From: Halomonas heilongjiangensis
Lineage (GTDB): Bacteria; Pseudomonadota; Gammaproteobacteria; Pseudomonadales; Halomonadaceae
Length of the DNA stretch: 64,000 nucleotides
Direction: 5' to 3'
Assembly (NCBI RefSeq): GCF_002879645.1
Contig: NZ_PNRE01000009.1
Span: 21,782 to 85,781 of the forward strand
How positions within the stretch are numbered: position 1 is the first letter of the stretch; every line of letters starts with the position of its first letter. A program made the position numbers and the translations under genes. Below the pieces are notes generated by a model, which saw only the letters and a program-made list of their open reading frames with translations, had not been told where the DNA came from and did not search any database. Positions 10,071-18,562 of the stretch are shown here, in pieces.

Positions 10071-10567
10071 TACTCCTTCCTCAGGATGAGTGCGCAGTAG
10101 AGGCCGTCCTCATCCCAGGTGCATTGTTAGTCGCCTTGCGTAGATACCAGCAGGTTACGACTTCAGATCCTGAGTCAGGCGGTATGATTCTCGGGAGAAT
10201 TCGGGATCCCTTCTTGGATGTGTCCAACGTAACGTTTCCTGCTTCTGGAGACCGAAAATCGCGACACCTTTTTGTTAGGAAAGATCGTACTCATCACGAA
10301 GCGGCTGTATACCTCTGGGAGCATTCAAATCATGAGGTAGGGTATCTAGGTGAGTGGCATACTCATCCAGAGGATCACCCCAAGCCTTCATCAACCGATC
10401 TAAAGGGGTGGATGAAGGTCATTCGGGATGGGCACAGCCCTTTCTGCCTCTTTATTATCGTAGGCAAGAAGACGTCTTATTATTGTGTTGGCTATTCATG
10501 TGAAGATAAGGTTATCACATTCTTTGAGTTTGGTATGGATGATGCGTCTGCTCAGGTGCTCAGATAG
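10055..10567 (+). CDS. cap3: CBASS Cap3, JAMM-family deconjugating protease
   Basis: Cap3 is a JAB1/MPN-type isopeptidase that removes the CD-NTase from its targets and so limits CBASS activation. The metal site is clear: HTHP (His102, His104) and SSTD (Asp115), with a Glu in DPESGG near residue 40. The chosen start is GTG 10055, eight bases after AGGAGGGG at 10038-10045; a GTG at 10046 would leave the site too close. The gene overlaps cap2 and closes the operon. No terminator was recognised after it. Confidence 0.92.
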   Translation: MQQDVILLPQDECAVEAVLIPGALLVALRRYQQVTTSDPESGGMILGRIRDPFLDVSNVTFPASGDRKSRHLFVRKDRTHHEAAVYLWEHSNHEVGYLGEWHTHPEDHPKPSSTDLKGWMKVIRDGHSPFCLFIIVGKKTSYYCVGYSCEDKVITFFEFGMDDASAQVLR

Positions 10568-10658
10568 AAATTTTGTTTTCAGTTACAGGCTCATCCGGAA
10601 GGAACTCTTCGACCAGAGTTGTTTCACAAGCAGGTAATTAATCGCATGGGCCCGGCAG

Positions 10659-11003
10659 CTAGCTCTGTTCTGAGTTATAGAAAATTTTCATTTCCGGCAA
10701 CAACACTTGCGTCATGCTAATTTCGTCATATATTTGATGCAGAAGTTCGTGGGATGACGTGTCGAAACTATCGAATGTATCAATGACGAAGAAGTTGTTG
10801 TGTTCCTTGTTAAATATAAGTCTTACTCCTCCGATGTCTAGGGTATCTCCTATATCTGCGGACATTACATCAAATGATATCAGGCTGCCGCAATAGAACA
10901 GACCCATTGAATCATGTTCAACGCAACATCTAATAAAATTGTAATCAAGTGTCTCTCCTTTGAATGTTATTGCCTCATATTTTCTAATGGTAATTTCTCT
11001 CAT
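10659..11003 (-). CDS. Hypothetical protein
   Basis: A 114-aa protein with no recognised family. It is acidic, has no signal peptide or clear membrane segment, and alternates short hydrophobic strands (DTLDIGGVRLIFNK) with charged turns, suggesting a small beta-rich cytoplasmic fold. It is AT-rich compared with the flanking DNA. The gene converges on the CBASS operon with a gap of 91 bp, so it is not part of that operon. The ribosome binding site is weak (AGGCAGAG). A role related to CBASS is not supported by anything visible. Confidence 0.55.
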   Translation of the reverse strand: MREITIRKYEAITFKGETLDYNFIRCCVEHDSMGLFYCGSLISFDVMSADIGDTLDIGGVRLIFNKEHNNFFVIDTFDSFDTSSHELLHQIYDEISMTQVLLPEMKIFYNSEQS

Positions 11004-11261
11004 ATCTCTGCCTATTTGAGTATTGTGAGTTTATGTCTTTTGATAGGTATGTTGTATAAATATCTTCAACTCTCTCCGATTAAGTTTTTCAGTGCTCAAT
11101 AGTAATGTCAAAGAAATTTATGAATTGAATTTTTCAATGGTTTTATAGCGTGTATAATGATTGCATGGTAATAGCGTCGCAGCAGTATTTATTTTTTGGG
11201 ATATTAAACTCTCGAAAGCAAGATGCATAAGCAGGCCATGTGCGAGGACGTGGCTTTTCTG

Positions 11262-11426
11262 TCAGCGGCCGACTGTCAGGTAGATACCATCACACCTCAG
11301 ACAGTAGGTGACCCCAGATTTAAAAAGGCGACCGACAAAAGCTGTGACGGTAGCAACGACCACGACTATTCCTGTACCGATGGCTAGCGGCCTCCAGAAA
11401 CACGTCCCTGAGTCGCACGTTGGCAA
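11262..11426 (-). CDS. Possible small membrane protein (54 aa)
   Basis: A TTG-initiated frame encodes one strongly hydrophobic segment (GIVVVVATVTAFVG) followed by a positively charged KS and a CLRC pair near the C-terminus. The composition resembles a single-pass small membrane protein. The start codon is weak and no good ribosome binding site is present, so it may instead be a relic of a larger gene. No family was recognised. Confidence 0.25.
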   Translation of the reverse strand: MPTCDSGTCFWRPLAIGTGIVVVVATVTAFVGRLFKSGVTYCLRCDGIYLTVGR

Positions 11427-11584
11427 CGATCCTTGCCATCTCCAGTTATAATTGCTCGATCATTGCTTGGTTGCTCAGCTGAGACCAATTCAGTCATTCC
11501 GTTCCTGGTCGTTTCGGATCTGGTGGTCTTTGTCCTTGCATTCCCACAAGGCTTTACCCCTCTTTATGCACTCAACCCATTCGA

Positions 11585-11600
11585 TGTCCATTGATGGACA
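11585..11600. repeat. Variant copy of dispersed dyad (TGTCCATTGATGGACA)
   Basis: This copy differs from the perfect dyad TGTCCATTAATGGACA at one central base. It lies 69 bp beyond the stop of the orphan MbcA-type antitoxin. A perfect copy occupies the corresponding position beyond the intact antitoxin near 53 kb, so the two loci probably share ancestry that includes the dyad. Confidence 0.7.
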
Positions 11601-11668
11601 AGCTGGGAGAAGGGTGGTCATCACGTGGCGAGCTACTCAGTAAGGGACAAAGGAGGAGTTCACGCTTC

Positions 11669-12136
11669 TCACGAGAACTCGCCGTATTCAATCTTCCCCA
11701 ACACATCACGAATCCAGTCACGACCACAAAAAGTATCGAGGAGGTCGACTGGCTTGGCCCCCGACAACGCTGGCACTTGGCACCGCAGCCACTCATGGGC
11801 CACCTTGCTATCACCAAATACGAGGATGGCATAGTTAAGGACACGAAGTGCATCGAGGATCCCTTCGCTCTGAGAGCGGCTCAGAGCTTCGCGTTTGTAG
11901 AAGCGATGTAAGTTCCCTGGCGTAGTCTCGAGCAGTCTGACGAACATCTCTCGATCTCCATCGAAGGCCCCAATGGCTTCGACCAGCACCTGGCCGGGGA
12001 TACCCTTCCTCACTTGTTTGATGAACGCGACGCTGTCCGTGAAGACCTCTTTTGGCAGGCTCAGCTCTGCCAGTAAGCCAGGATCAACGGCTTCGTTGCG
12101 ATCGTACACTTGACTCAAGTCGTCACCTCTTCCCAT
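11669..12136 (-). CDS. MbcA/Xre-type antitoxin (DUF2384), orphan
   Basis: The 155-aa protein is a clear paralogue of the antitoxin at 53213-53674: both share SLP-(E/K)-(E/D)-VFTD, FIKQVR-(K/Q)-GI-(P/S)-GQ, GNLHRFYKR, LSR-x-QSE and the ending GKIE-(Y/F)-GEFS. This is the MbcA/ParS group that neutralises RES-domain NAD-degrading toxins. No RES gene follows here; the downstream DNA keeps only a dyad and no toxin frame. It may be an orphan that protects against other RES toxins, or a relic after toxin loss. The reading frame is intact. The start is uncertain because the ribosome binding site is poor. Confidence 0.82.
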   Translation of the reverse strand: MGRGDDLSQVYDRNEAVDPGLLAELSLPKEVFTDSVAFIKQVRKGIPGQVLVEAIGAFDGDREMFVRLLETTPGNLHRFYKREALSRSQSEGILDALRVLNYAILVFGDSKVAHEWLRCQVPALSGAKPVDLLDTFCGRDWIRDVLGKIEYGEFS

Positions 12137-13310
12137 TCCAATACTCTCACCAAAAACTCTACATCAAAACTATAATCTGTGCACTGAAATAATGCAGGGT
12201 GTAAATGATACTATAATTACTTGATGTCATCTGGCTCGGGATAGCTATCCAACGATAGTCTTTCCGAGATGAGCGTTATGGGTGTTATCTTTTGATGGTG
12301 ACATCTCGACATACGCTATCTGTGGCTGGTCATGATCAACCATGTGATCTGTGACATGGAGAAGTGAAACCTCCCCAATGCAGACGACGGCGACCCTCGC
12401 ACCATGAGGCCATCCTCCAGCCCGGTAGGACTGGATAGCCAAGAAATCCACGGCTATTTCACGCTACTACTTCCATTCCCATGCACACCTTAGCCCTCAC
12501 AGACGAGGCAGTACAGGATAATTCCTTTGTAATCAAATGCATGGAATAGACATGGTCCGCGTGATGCCCCCCACTGATCACACCTTTTCCTGCCTTGTTA
12601 CCCTAAATTTGACTATGCAAAGCTCAGGATTCTTGTCTAGGCTCCATTGTAATGGTATGTATCAGAATGTATCGATACCGTTCCTATATGGCAACGGTTG
12701 TCATTCGCAGATGACCAAAATTGCGGAGTCAGTCGTGACATCGCCTGGCGGTAGCGTGGCGGCAGGGAAAGTCAGTGGGGGGATCCGTGAGCTTGAGGCC
12801 ATGTGCTGAACCTTTATACAGCGAGCTTAGGCCTCTGACAAAAGGCAATAGTGATGTGTCTCGCCGGGGCAGGACTCGGATACACGGAACTTCATCCCCA
12901 TCATGGAGCACGTACATCTACCAGGATCGACGGCGCGGCCTCCGTGACACGGCGCCTCCTAGAGTAGGCATGGACGCCATGACCAGCCAGGAGACAAAAA
13001 CTTAAAGGAGATGCGAGGTCCTTTGTAGCCTTAGGCAACGGGCGACAGCGCACCCCATAGAGCTATCAAAAGGACCAGCTCAAAGAAATACATAAGATCA
13101 GATATTTATACATTGATTGCCAACCCATCTCAAACGCATGGATCCGGATCATGTAGGGAATCAAGGCTACCTTAAATACCCATGCATCCAGCCTTTTTGA
13201 GGACTGACTGACCTTTATCGACCACGATGTTAGATCAAATCGCTTTTACCCTGATGCTGGCAAGGGATATAAGACCAACAACACTCCATCGATTCAAGCA
13301 GGGGAATGAC
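12137..13310. other. Long intergenic stretch, decayed DNA
   Basis: About 1.2 kb without a confident gene. A 68-codon GTG-initiated minus frame (12245-12451) has plausible composition but no recognised family. Around 12650-12770 lies a diverged relative of the leader module seen at 22.2 kb and 27.7 kb: it keeps TATGTATC, ATGGCAACG and CCTGGCGGTAGCGTGGC (12744-12760). The remainder shows nothing recognisable. Confidence 0.5.
12245..12451 (-). CDS. Possible small hypothetical protein
   Basis: A 68-codon frame starting with GTG has balanced amino-acid composition without runs of rare residues, but no convincing ribosome binding site and no recognised domain. It lies alone in a gene-poor stretch. 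It may be a shortened remnant rather than a gene. Confidence 0.22.
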   Translation of the reverse strand: MDFLAIQSYRAGGWPHGARVAVVCIGEVSLLHVTDHMVDHDQPQIAYVEMSPSKDNTHNAHLGKTIVG

Positions 13311-13838
13311 ATGAAAGAATTAAAATCTATCCTTATCTTCTCTATCATCATCCTGGCGGGATGTGCGACGGATTACGGAAAGCAAGACAGTTCGTCAGTG
13401 GCTAGTGCGGTAGAGATTTTGAGTTCTGACTTTGATAAAGGTACGACCTATGTAGGCCCCAAGATCCTTAATAGTCATCTTTTAAGCTCTGAGAGCATTC
13501 GCCTAGCACGAAAAATCGGATCGGGTGAGGGCAGCTCAGAAACCATCCTCGTAGTCGATTTTATGAACACAGGAGGCGGGTGGGACTTCTATCAAAGTGT
13601 AAGCTTCCTGGGTGGTGATCTGAAGGAACTCTACGATGTTCATCGGAAAGTTCTCGGTTGCACTTCAGCAGCATGCACGCATCTTGAAGAAACCATTCTG
13701 ATCCTACCCCATGGATATATTGAATCGAAAGCCAGCAGTGGTTTTGATATTAGGTACAATTCAAGGAACTCTGGAGGGAAAGTTATCAGCATCCCAGCGA
13801 ACTATATACAAGGTTTCCTTGCGGCGGTCCCTGATTGA
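13311..13838 (+). CDS. Predicted lipoprotein, unknown function
   Basis: The 175-aa product begins with MKELKSILIFSIIILAGCAT, a short signal peptide ending in the lipobox LAGC, so it should be exported and lipidated at Cys17. The mature part has no recognised domain; it contains one CTSAAC pair that could form a disulphide. The start at 13311 is preferred over one 84 bases upstream because it places the signal peptide at the N-terminus and follows AGGGGA. The gene stands alone and is followed by a hairpin terminator. Three more lipoproteins follow downstream. Confidence 0.78.
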   Translation: MKELKSILIFSIIILAGCATDYGKQDSSSVASAVEILSSDFDKGTTYVGPKILNSHLLSSESIRLARKIGSGEGSSETILVVDFMNTGGGWDFYQSVSFLGGDLKELYDVHRKVLGCTSAACTHLEETILILPHGYIESKASSGFDIRYNSRNSGGKVISIPANYIQGFLAAVPD

Positions 13839-13851
13839 CATTTTGTGTGGT

Positions 13852-13880
13852 CCCCGCACATGCGGGGCCTTGCATTTTCG
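13852..13880 (+). terminator. Rho-independent terminator after lipoprotein gene
   Basis: CCCCGC (13852-13857) pairs with GCGGGG (13862-13867) around a four-base loop, followed by CCTTGCATTTT. It lies 14 bp after the lipoprotein stop codon. The U tract is interrupted, so efficiency may be moderate. Confidence 0.65.
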
Positions 13881-14071
13881 ATAAATAAATAAGGTAGTTA
13901 CCCGGTTTTGCCGGAGGACTTCTCGAGGTTTGACCGTGTGATGCGGTCAAAGGGAATCTCCAGTCTCGACCTAGAGGAGGGATGTTCCCAATGAGAGAGT
14001 GCCAGAGTCTTTCCCATACAACATGGAATTACAGGTAGCATGTTGTTTTTATATCAAAAAAGAGAAAGAAA

Positions 14072-14330
14072 TTGATTCTCGAAGGGATAAGCAAGCACCT
14101 TGGGGAAGTGTTCCATAAGCTAGCAAGGAAGAAGGAGTGCCAGATCGTGGAAAGCCAACTGATGCACGGTTATGTCCACATGTGCATCAGCATTCCACCA
14201 AAGCATTCTTTGTCACACGTGGTTGGCTACATCATGGGAAAAAGCGCGATGAAGTTAGCCGGAGTATTATGGGTAGGACGAAGAACTTTCAGGCGAGTTT
14301 AATGAGGCCTGCATGGTCAAGCGAAGAGCT
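14072..14330 (+). pseudogene. IS200-type transposase TnpA remnant
   Basis: The fragment reads ILEGISKHLGEVFHKLARKK, then MHGYVHMCISIPPKHS and GYIMGKSAMKLA, which match IS200 TnpA. In intact enzymes the HUH motif is MPDHVHM; here the first histidine is replaced (HGYVHM), so catalysis would be lost. After GKSAMK the match continues in another frame (SIMGRTKNFQ), showing a frameshift, and the rest of the protein, including the tyrosine region, is gone. Upstream, ACAACATG and CATGTTGT (about 14019-14046) form a hairpin followed by a T run, like the leader hairpin of IS200 elements. The neighbouring lipoprotein starts shortly after. Confidence 0.8.
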
Positions 14331-14364
14331 GCTTCGTCTATGTTTAACTACTGGGGTAATAACA

Positions 14365-14775
14365 ATGAAAGCAATTCAGTTTCTGCCTATTGCAGCAGTA
14401 TTGTTAGCAGGCTGCGCGACTTCTCCATTACCATCAGAAATGGCCAGTCCGGTGCCCAAAGCCCGTCTAGTCGCTTTCCAAGATGCTAACCATGGTGCGT
14501 CACGACTTGTGATCACTAGGGATAAAGGAGTTACCGGTTCCGGATGTAGAACTAATACGTTTATAAATGGTGTTCATGCTGCTGAGATCGGAGCCGCCGA
14601 AAGCGCTAGCTTCTTTCTCCCTCCGGGCCGTCATTTTATTGGGATAAACACACGTGGTATTTGCTCAAGTGGGATGAAGGAAGCCGAAATAAGTCTGGTG
14701 GAAGATGAGGAAGTGCGCTACCGAATTTCAATTGACAATACTGGCAGTCTTCATCTTTCACCCACCGCTTTCTAA
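14365..14775 (+). CDS. Predicted lipoprotein, paralogue 1
   Basis: The 136-aa product starts with MKAIQFLPIAAVLLAGCATS, a lipoprotein signal peptide with lipobox LAGC. The mature domain shares its plan with the next gene: RDKG followed by a Cys, an (I/Y)-x-NG turn, a FxLPxGx strand, a GIC motif and the C-terminal ending PTAF. Function is unknown. The two paired cysteines shared by both proteins suggest one disulphide. The start is at the signal peptide; the ribosome binding site (GGGG) is weak. It lies just after the IS200 wreck, so its original promoter may have been affected. Confidence 0.78.
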   Translation: MKAIQFLPIAAVLLAGCATSPLPSEMASPVPKARLVAFQDANHGASRLVITRDKGVTGSGCRTNTFINGVHAAEIGAAESASFFLPPGRHFIGINTRGICSSGMKEAEISLVEDEEVRYRISIDNTGSLHLSPTAF

Positions 14776-14944
14776 GGGGAATTGAGGTGTTTTCAACGTG
14801 TAGATAGTTTAAGCTGTAATGGATGCTTGCGTTCTCCTTGGTACTGGGAATATCAGGCTTTTTAGGATATAGATTTGCTTCTGTTCTATGGCCTCAATCT
14901 TGAAGCTATCTGCATTAATAAAATTAAAGATTGGAGGTGTGTTG

Positions 14945-15364
14945 ATGAACGCCAAAAATGTACTGGTTTCAGCTTTTTTCATCAGTTTGCTTGGTTGTGC
15001 CACTACCCCGGTTCCCACTGATTCAGCACGTGAAGTTTCAAGCACGAAGATCATTAATTCTACCTTTCTGGAGTATAAAGATGGCCTTGGTCAAGTAATA
15101 ATAAAAAGAGACAAAGGCTTGTCTGCTTCGGCATGCAATTCTCGAGTTTATGCAAATGGCAGCCCTGTTGCAGACATCGCACCAGGTGAAAAGGTTACCT
15201 TTTATTTGCCAGAGGGTCAGCAGATGCTTGCTGCTAAGTCAGCGGGTATCTGTATTGGAGGACTGGTGGAAACTGTGGCGCTTGTGCACCGAACCACTCC
15301 CGCTGTATTTCGCATCAGTTACGGAAGTAGCGGCGAGTTTTCTATCCATCCAACAGCATTTTAA
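14945..15364 (+). CDS. Predicted lipoprotein, paralogue 2
   Basis: The 139-aa product starts MNAKNVLVSAFFISLLGCAT, with lipobox LLGC. It is a diverged tandem copy of the gene at 14365: RDKGLSASAC, YANGSPV, FYLPEGQ, AGICIGG and IHPTAF align with the neighbour's RDKGVTGSGC, FINGVHA, FFLPPGR, RGICSSG and LSPTAF. GGAGG at 14933-14937 gives a good ribosome binding site seven bases before the ATG. The 169-bp gap between the copies allows separate expression. Unknown envelope protein. Confidence 0.8.
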   Translation: MNAKNVLVSAFFISLLGCATTPVPTDSAREVSSTKIINSTFLEYKDGLGQVIIKRDKGLSASACNSRVYANGSPVADIAPGEKVTFYLPEGQQMLAAKSAGICIGGLVETVALVHRTTPAVFRISYGSSGEFSIHPTAF

Positions 15365-15458
15365 AAGACCATCGAATTTTCCATGTGGGGGCTAGGTTCA
15401 GGAGATTGCGATCTGATATAGCATTGCACAGTTTAAAAATTATGATAGCAGGTATCAT

Positions 15459-15806
15459 ATGAAAACAAAGTTCTTTTTTAAACCGGTAACTTTAGGCCTG
15501 TTAAGCGCGTTTGTCTTAGTTGGTTGTGCCGAGTCAGCGGAACTTCAAGATTATTCGGAATATACCGCAAGGTGCCATGATAACGTACAAGCTTCAGCAA
15601 TGTACCAAGCTGAGGTGTTAAGCACTTCAGTAGAGAGAGTTAATAAGCAAGGAGGCCCATATAAGGATAGCCCTTACAAACGTATACAAGTGAGCGGAAG
15701 GGCTAAGCTCCAGAATGGCTTTGGTGCTTGGAGCAACTATAGATACAAATGCGTAATGGTTACGGAATGGTCGAGTGACGTCGTGCTTTTGGAGGGTTAT
15801 CGATAA
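15459..15806 (+). CDS. Predicted small lipoprotein
   Basis: The 115-aa product has a signal peptide ending in LVGC (Cys23). The mature part is small and polar, with two further cysteines and the segment ARLQNGFG-like AKLQNGFGAW, and no recognised family. It is the last of four lipoprotein genes between 13.3 and 15.8 kb but does not resemble the paralogous pair beyond the signal peptide. It is AT-rich and stands alone. Confidence 0.72.
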   Translation: MKTKFFFKPVTLGLLSAFVLVGCAESAELQDYSEYTARCHDNVQASAMYQAEVLSTSVERVNKQGGPYKDSPYKRIQVSGRAKLQNGFGAWSNYRYKCVMVTEWSSDVVLLEGYR

Positions 15807-16013
15807 TAAATAACGTTTAAGTGCCGGCGCATCAATGAGCTTCGGCAACGTACGCGCTTACTAGTAACTACTACGAGTCAGGGTCGTTTTTTTCATTCGC
15901 ATTAAAGCGATGAATCCATTTGGGTAGTGTATGAGTGCTGCTGCGGTTTGTGCGGTGTGTTTTCGCTGGAGCATGTTATGATCGAAACTTAATTCCACGT
16001 TCAAGAAGTCTAT

Positions 16014-16952
16014 ATGTACGATCTCATCGGCGACATCCACGGCTACGCTACGTCCCTCAAACATCTATTGGAAAAGCTCGGCTACAAGGAGAAGCGTGGT
16101 GTTTGGTCTCATCCTGAGCGTAAGGTGATCTTTCTCGGTGACTTCGTCGATCGCGGACCCGAGCAGGTGGAGACCGTCCGTATGGCCCGGTCCATGGTCG
16201 AAGCCGGCCAAGCCCTTGCCGTCATGGGCAACCACGAGTTCAACGCCGTGGTCTGGGCCACCGAGGACCCTGATCATCCAGGCGGCTATCTACGGGCCCA
16301 CAACGAAAGGAATCATCGTCAGCACCAGGCCTATCTAGAGCAGGTGGGGGAGGGCAGTGCGCTGCACCAGTCACATATTGCCTGGTTCAAGACCCTGCCG
16401 CTCTATTACGACCTCGAAGGCCTACGCGTCATTCATGCGTGCTGGCACCGACCGTCACTGGCTGTCCTGTCCGACTACCTGGACGATCGGCAGTGCATTC
16501 GTGCGAATGCCTGGCCGTCCCTGGCTCGCGAGGACACAGCTGCCTTCGATGCCCTTGAAACCGTGCTCAAGGGGTTGGAGATACCCTTACCCAGCGGGGC
16601 GGAGTTCGCTGACAAGGACGGCAATGTGCGACGTCATGTCCGCGCCCGCTGGTGGGAGCTGGAGAGGTTCACCTACCGAGACTTGGCGATGGTGCCCGCC
16701 GAGGCCATCGAAGCGATGCCTCATGTTCCCATTCCCGACGATGTGTTGCCCGGCTACGAGGCCGACAAGCCGCTATTCGTCGGCCATTACTGGCTCACTG
16801 GAACACCCGAGCCATTGACCCCCCACATCGCCTGCCTGGATTACAGCATTGCTGCCGGCCACATCGGGGGTGGCGGAAACGGCAAGCTGTGTGCCTATCG
16901 CTGGGACGGCGAAACCGAGTTGGGTGCCGATAAATTCGTGTGGGTCGAATGA
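16014..16952 (+). CDS. Metallophosphoesterase (PrpE/ApaH-like)
   Basis: The 312-aa protein has the calcineurin-like signature GDIHG (residues 6-10), GDFVDRGP and GNHEF, and a C-terminal GHYW metal histidine, so the dinuclear metal site is complete. Relatives include PrpE and ApaH-type bis(5'-nucleosyl)-tetraphosphatases and serine/threonine phosphatases; the true substrate cannot be read from the sequence. It is cytoplasmic. The next gene, an ADP-ribosylglycohydrolase, starts 47 bases after its stop, so the two form an operon of likely nucleotide or ADP-ribose hydrolysis. GC content is clearly higher than in the lipoprotein genes upstream. Confidence 0.88.
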   Translation: MYDLIGDIHGYATSLKHLLEKLGYKEKRGVWSHPERKVIFLGDFVDRGPEQVETVRMARSMVEAGQALAVMGNHEFNAVVWATEDPDHPGGYLRAHNERNHRQHQAYLEQVGEGSALHQSHIAWFKTLPLYYDLEGLRVIHACWHRPSLAVLSDYLDDRQCIRANAWPSLAREDTAAFDALETVLKGLEIPLPSGAEFADKDGNVRRHVRARWWELERFTYRDLAMVPAEAIEAMPHVPIPDDVLPGYEADKPLFVGHYWLTGTPEPLTPHIACLDYSIAAGHIGGGGNGKLCAYRWDGETELGADKFVWVE

Positions 16953-16999
16953 ATCACTTCCCGCGAGGCGGTGTAGGCGGGTCAACAAGGAGTCGCGTC

Positions 17000-18109
17000 A
17001 TGAATGGCACCCTCACCATTGAGGAACGATTTACCGGCTGCCTGTTGGGCGGCGCCGTGGGCGATGCGTTGGGAGCGCCCGTGGAATTCCTCTCCCGCCG
17101 GCAGATCCTCGATCGGTTCGGGGCGAAGGGGATCAGCGAGTATGCCCCGTCTTATGGCGGCCTGGGTTGGATCACCGACGACACCCAGATGACCCTGTTC
17201 ACCGCCGAAGGCCTGCTGCGCAGCTGGGTGCGGAGTACCATACGGGGTATCACGCACTATCCCAGCATCATTTGCCATGCCTATATGCGCTGGCTGCTCA
17301 CCCAGGGCGAAAAGCCTGCCCCGGAGATGCGACAGCTCATGGCAGATAGCATCGAACAATCCTCCGGCTGGTTGTTCCAGCAGCGGGCGCTGCATGATCG
17401 CCGTGCGCCCGGCAATACCTGCCTGAGTGCGCTGCGGTCCGTGAAGGGGCTGGGAGATATTGCCAAGAACGACAGCAAGGGCTGTGGCGGGGTGATGCGT
17501 GTGGCGCCCATCGGCCTGTTCGGCCACCGGGCCGGCCACCACCAGGAGGTCTTTGAACTTGGATGTGATGCCGCCGCGATCACCCATGGGCATCCCACCG
17601 GTCAGCTTCCGGCGGGCGTCCTGGCGCTGATGATCAACCTGATGGCCGCAGGGCAAACAATTCGACAGGCCCTGGAGGTCGCCAAGGAATGCCTCGAGGC
17701 GCGCGACGATAGGGACGACACCCACCGGGCCATCGAGCTGGCCGAAAAGCTGGCGGCCACCGATACCCCGCACCATGCAGCCATCGCGCAGCTGGGTCAG
17801 GGCTGGGTGGCCGAGGAAGCGCTGGCGATCTCGATCTATTGTGCGCTGGTGGCCAAGGATTTTCGCCATGGTGTGATGTTGGCCGTCAATCACGATGGCG
17901 ATTCGGATTCCACCGGTGCGATCACCGGCAATCTGTTGGGCGTTCTCCACGGTGCGAAGGCCATTCCCGATGAATGGCTGGAGCCCCTTGAGCTGCGTGA
18001 GGTGATAACCGAGCTAGCTAAGGATCTGGCGAGCTTCCAGCGCTGGGATATCGGTGAGTACGGAGGGACGGACAACGACCGAGTGTGGGAGAAGTATCCA
18101 GGCTACTGA
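17000..18109 (+). CDS. ADP-ribosylglycohydrolase family protein (DraG/ARH type)
   Basis: The protein of about 369 aa has the family signature GGAVGDALGAPVEF at 17-30, the metal-binding TDDTQM at 59-64 and the C-terminal HDGDSDSTGA, so both halves of the dimagnesium site are present. Such enzymes remove ADP-ribose from proteins, nucleic acids or small molecules. An upstream in-frame start at 16940 overlaps the phosphoesterase, but AAGGAG at 16987-16992 fits the ATG at 17000. It is the second gene of a two-gene operon. No ADP-ribosyltransferase is visible nearby, so the substrate remains open. Confidence 0.9.
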   Translation: MNGTLTIEERFTGCLLGGAVGDALGAPVEFLSRRQILDRFGAKGISEYAPSYGGLGWITDDTQMTLFTAEGLLRSWVRSTIRGITHYPSIICHAYMRWLLTQGEKPAPEMRQLMADSIEQSSGWLFQQRALHDRRAPGNTCLSALRSVKGLGDIAKNDSKGCGGVMRVAPIGLFGHRAGHHQEVFELGCDAAAITHGHPTGQLPAGVLALMINLMAAGQTIRQALEVAKECLEARDDRDDTHRAIELAEKLAATDTPHHAAIAQLGQGWVAEEALAISIYCALVAKDFRHGVMLAVNHDGDSDSTGAITGNLLGVLHGAKAIPDEWLEPLELREVITELAKDLASFQRWDIGEYGGTDNDRVWEKYPGY

Positions 18110-18562
18110 TGGACTCGAATATATAACGATTTGTCCTTCCATCAAAAGGACTTTCCAGATTCGTCAGTGTCTGAGTTGAACCATCATGAATTAGCTGGAC
18201 TGGGTGGGCACCCGTTTCATGTCATCAAGACCCCCTTCGGCTACCGGAAGGTTCGCTACAAAGGGCTGGCCAAGAACTAGGCGCAGCTGTTCACCCAGTT
18301 CGCCCTCGGCAATCTGGTGCTGGCGGGACGGTGCCCAGAACCCGCTGACGCGTTGAGTGTGCCGCGCTGAACGCTTCAGCCGCTCAGAGACGAATTGAGC
18401 AGCGGTTCCTTAGGCAGGATTGATCAGCGATACACTTTGGTGGATCGGCGCGCACTATGACAGACTGACCAGAAGTTTCATGGCCATAGTATACCTTGCT
18501 TGAAAAGATCGCTGTCGCAGTGCTGCAATTTCGGAAAAGCCAAAACTAGGGGAGGCTGAGCT
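18110..18562. other. Intergenic region with IS5-family wreck
   Basis: Apart from the transposase fragment at 18209-18370 nothing coding was recognised. The last 90 bases are AT-richer and precede the GGGGAGG ribosome binding site of the gene at 18563. Confidence 0.5.
18209..18370 (+). pseudogene. IS5-family transposase C-terminal remnant
   Basis: The frame reads HPFHVIKTPFGYRKVRYKG then LAKN, a stop codon, and AQLFTQFALGNLVLAGR. This is the C-terminal end of IS5-type transposases (HPFRVIK-x-QFGY-x-KVRYRGL, then the LFALSNL helix), with TAG replacing the usual Thr codon. The rest of the element is missing. It lies just after the ADP-ribosylglycohydrolase and marks an old insertion point. Confidence 0.8.

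Larger units (their letters stand above)
11004..11668. other. Intergenic region with dyad and a possible tiny membrane ORF
   Basis: This 665-bp stretch holds no confident gene. The part up to about 11220 is AT-rich and could carry promoters. A candidate 54-codon minus-strand frame (11262-11426) and a variant copy of the dispersed TGTCCATTAATGGACA dyad (11585-11600) are described separately. The rest shows nothing recognisable. Confidence 0.5.

Noticed and set aside
13900..14050. Group II intron or retron leader before the IS200 fragment
   Set aside because: No reverse transcriptase or domain V sequence; the hairpin and the following TnpA fragment explain it as an IS200 relic.
16982..17950. 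Long minus-strand frame opposite the ADP-ribosylglycohydrolase
   Set aside because: High GC makes long antisense frames common; the plus strand has complete family motifs.
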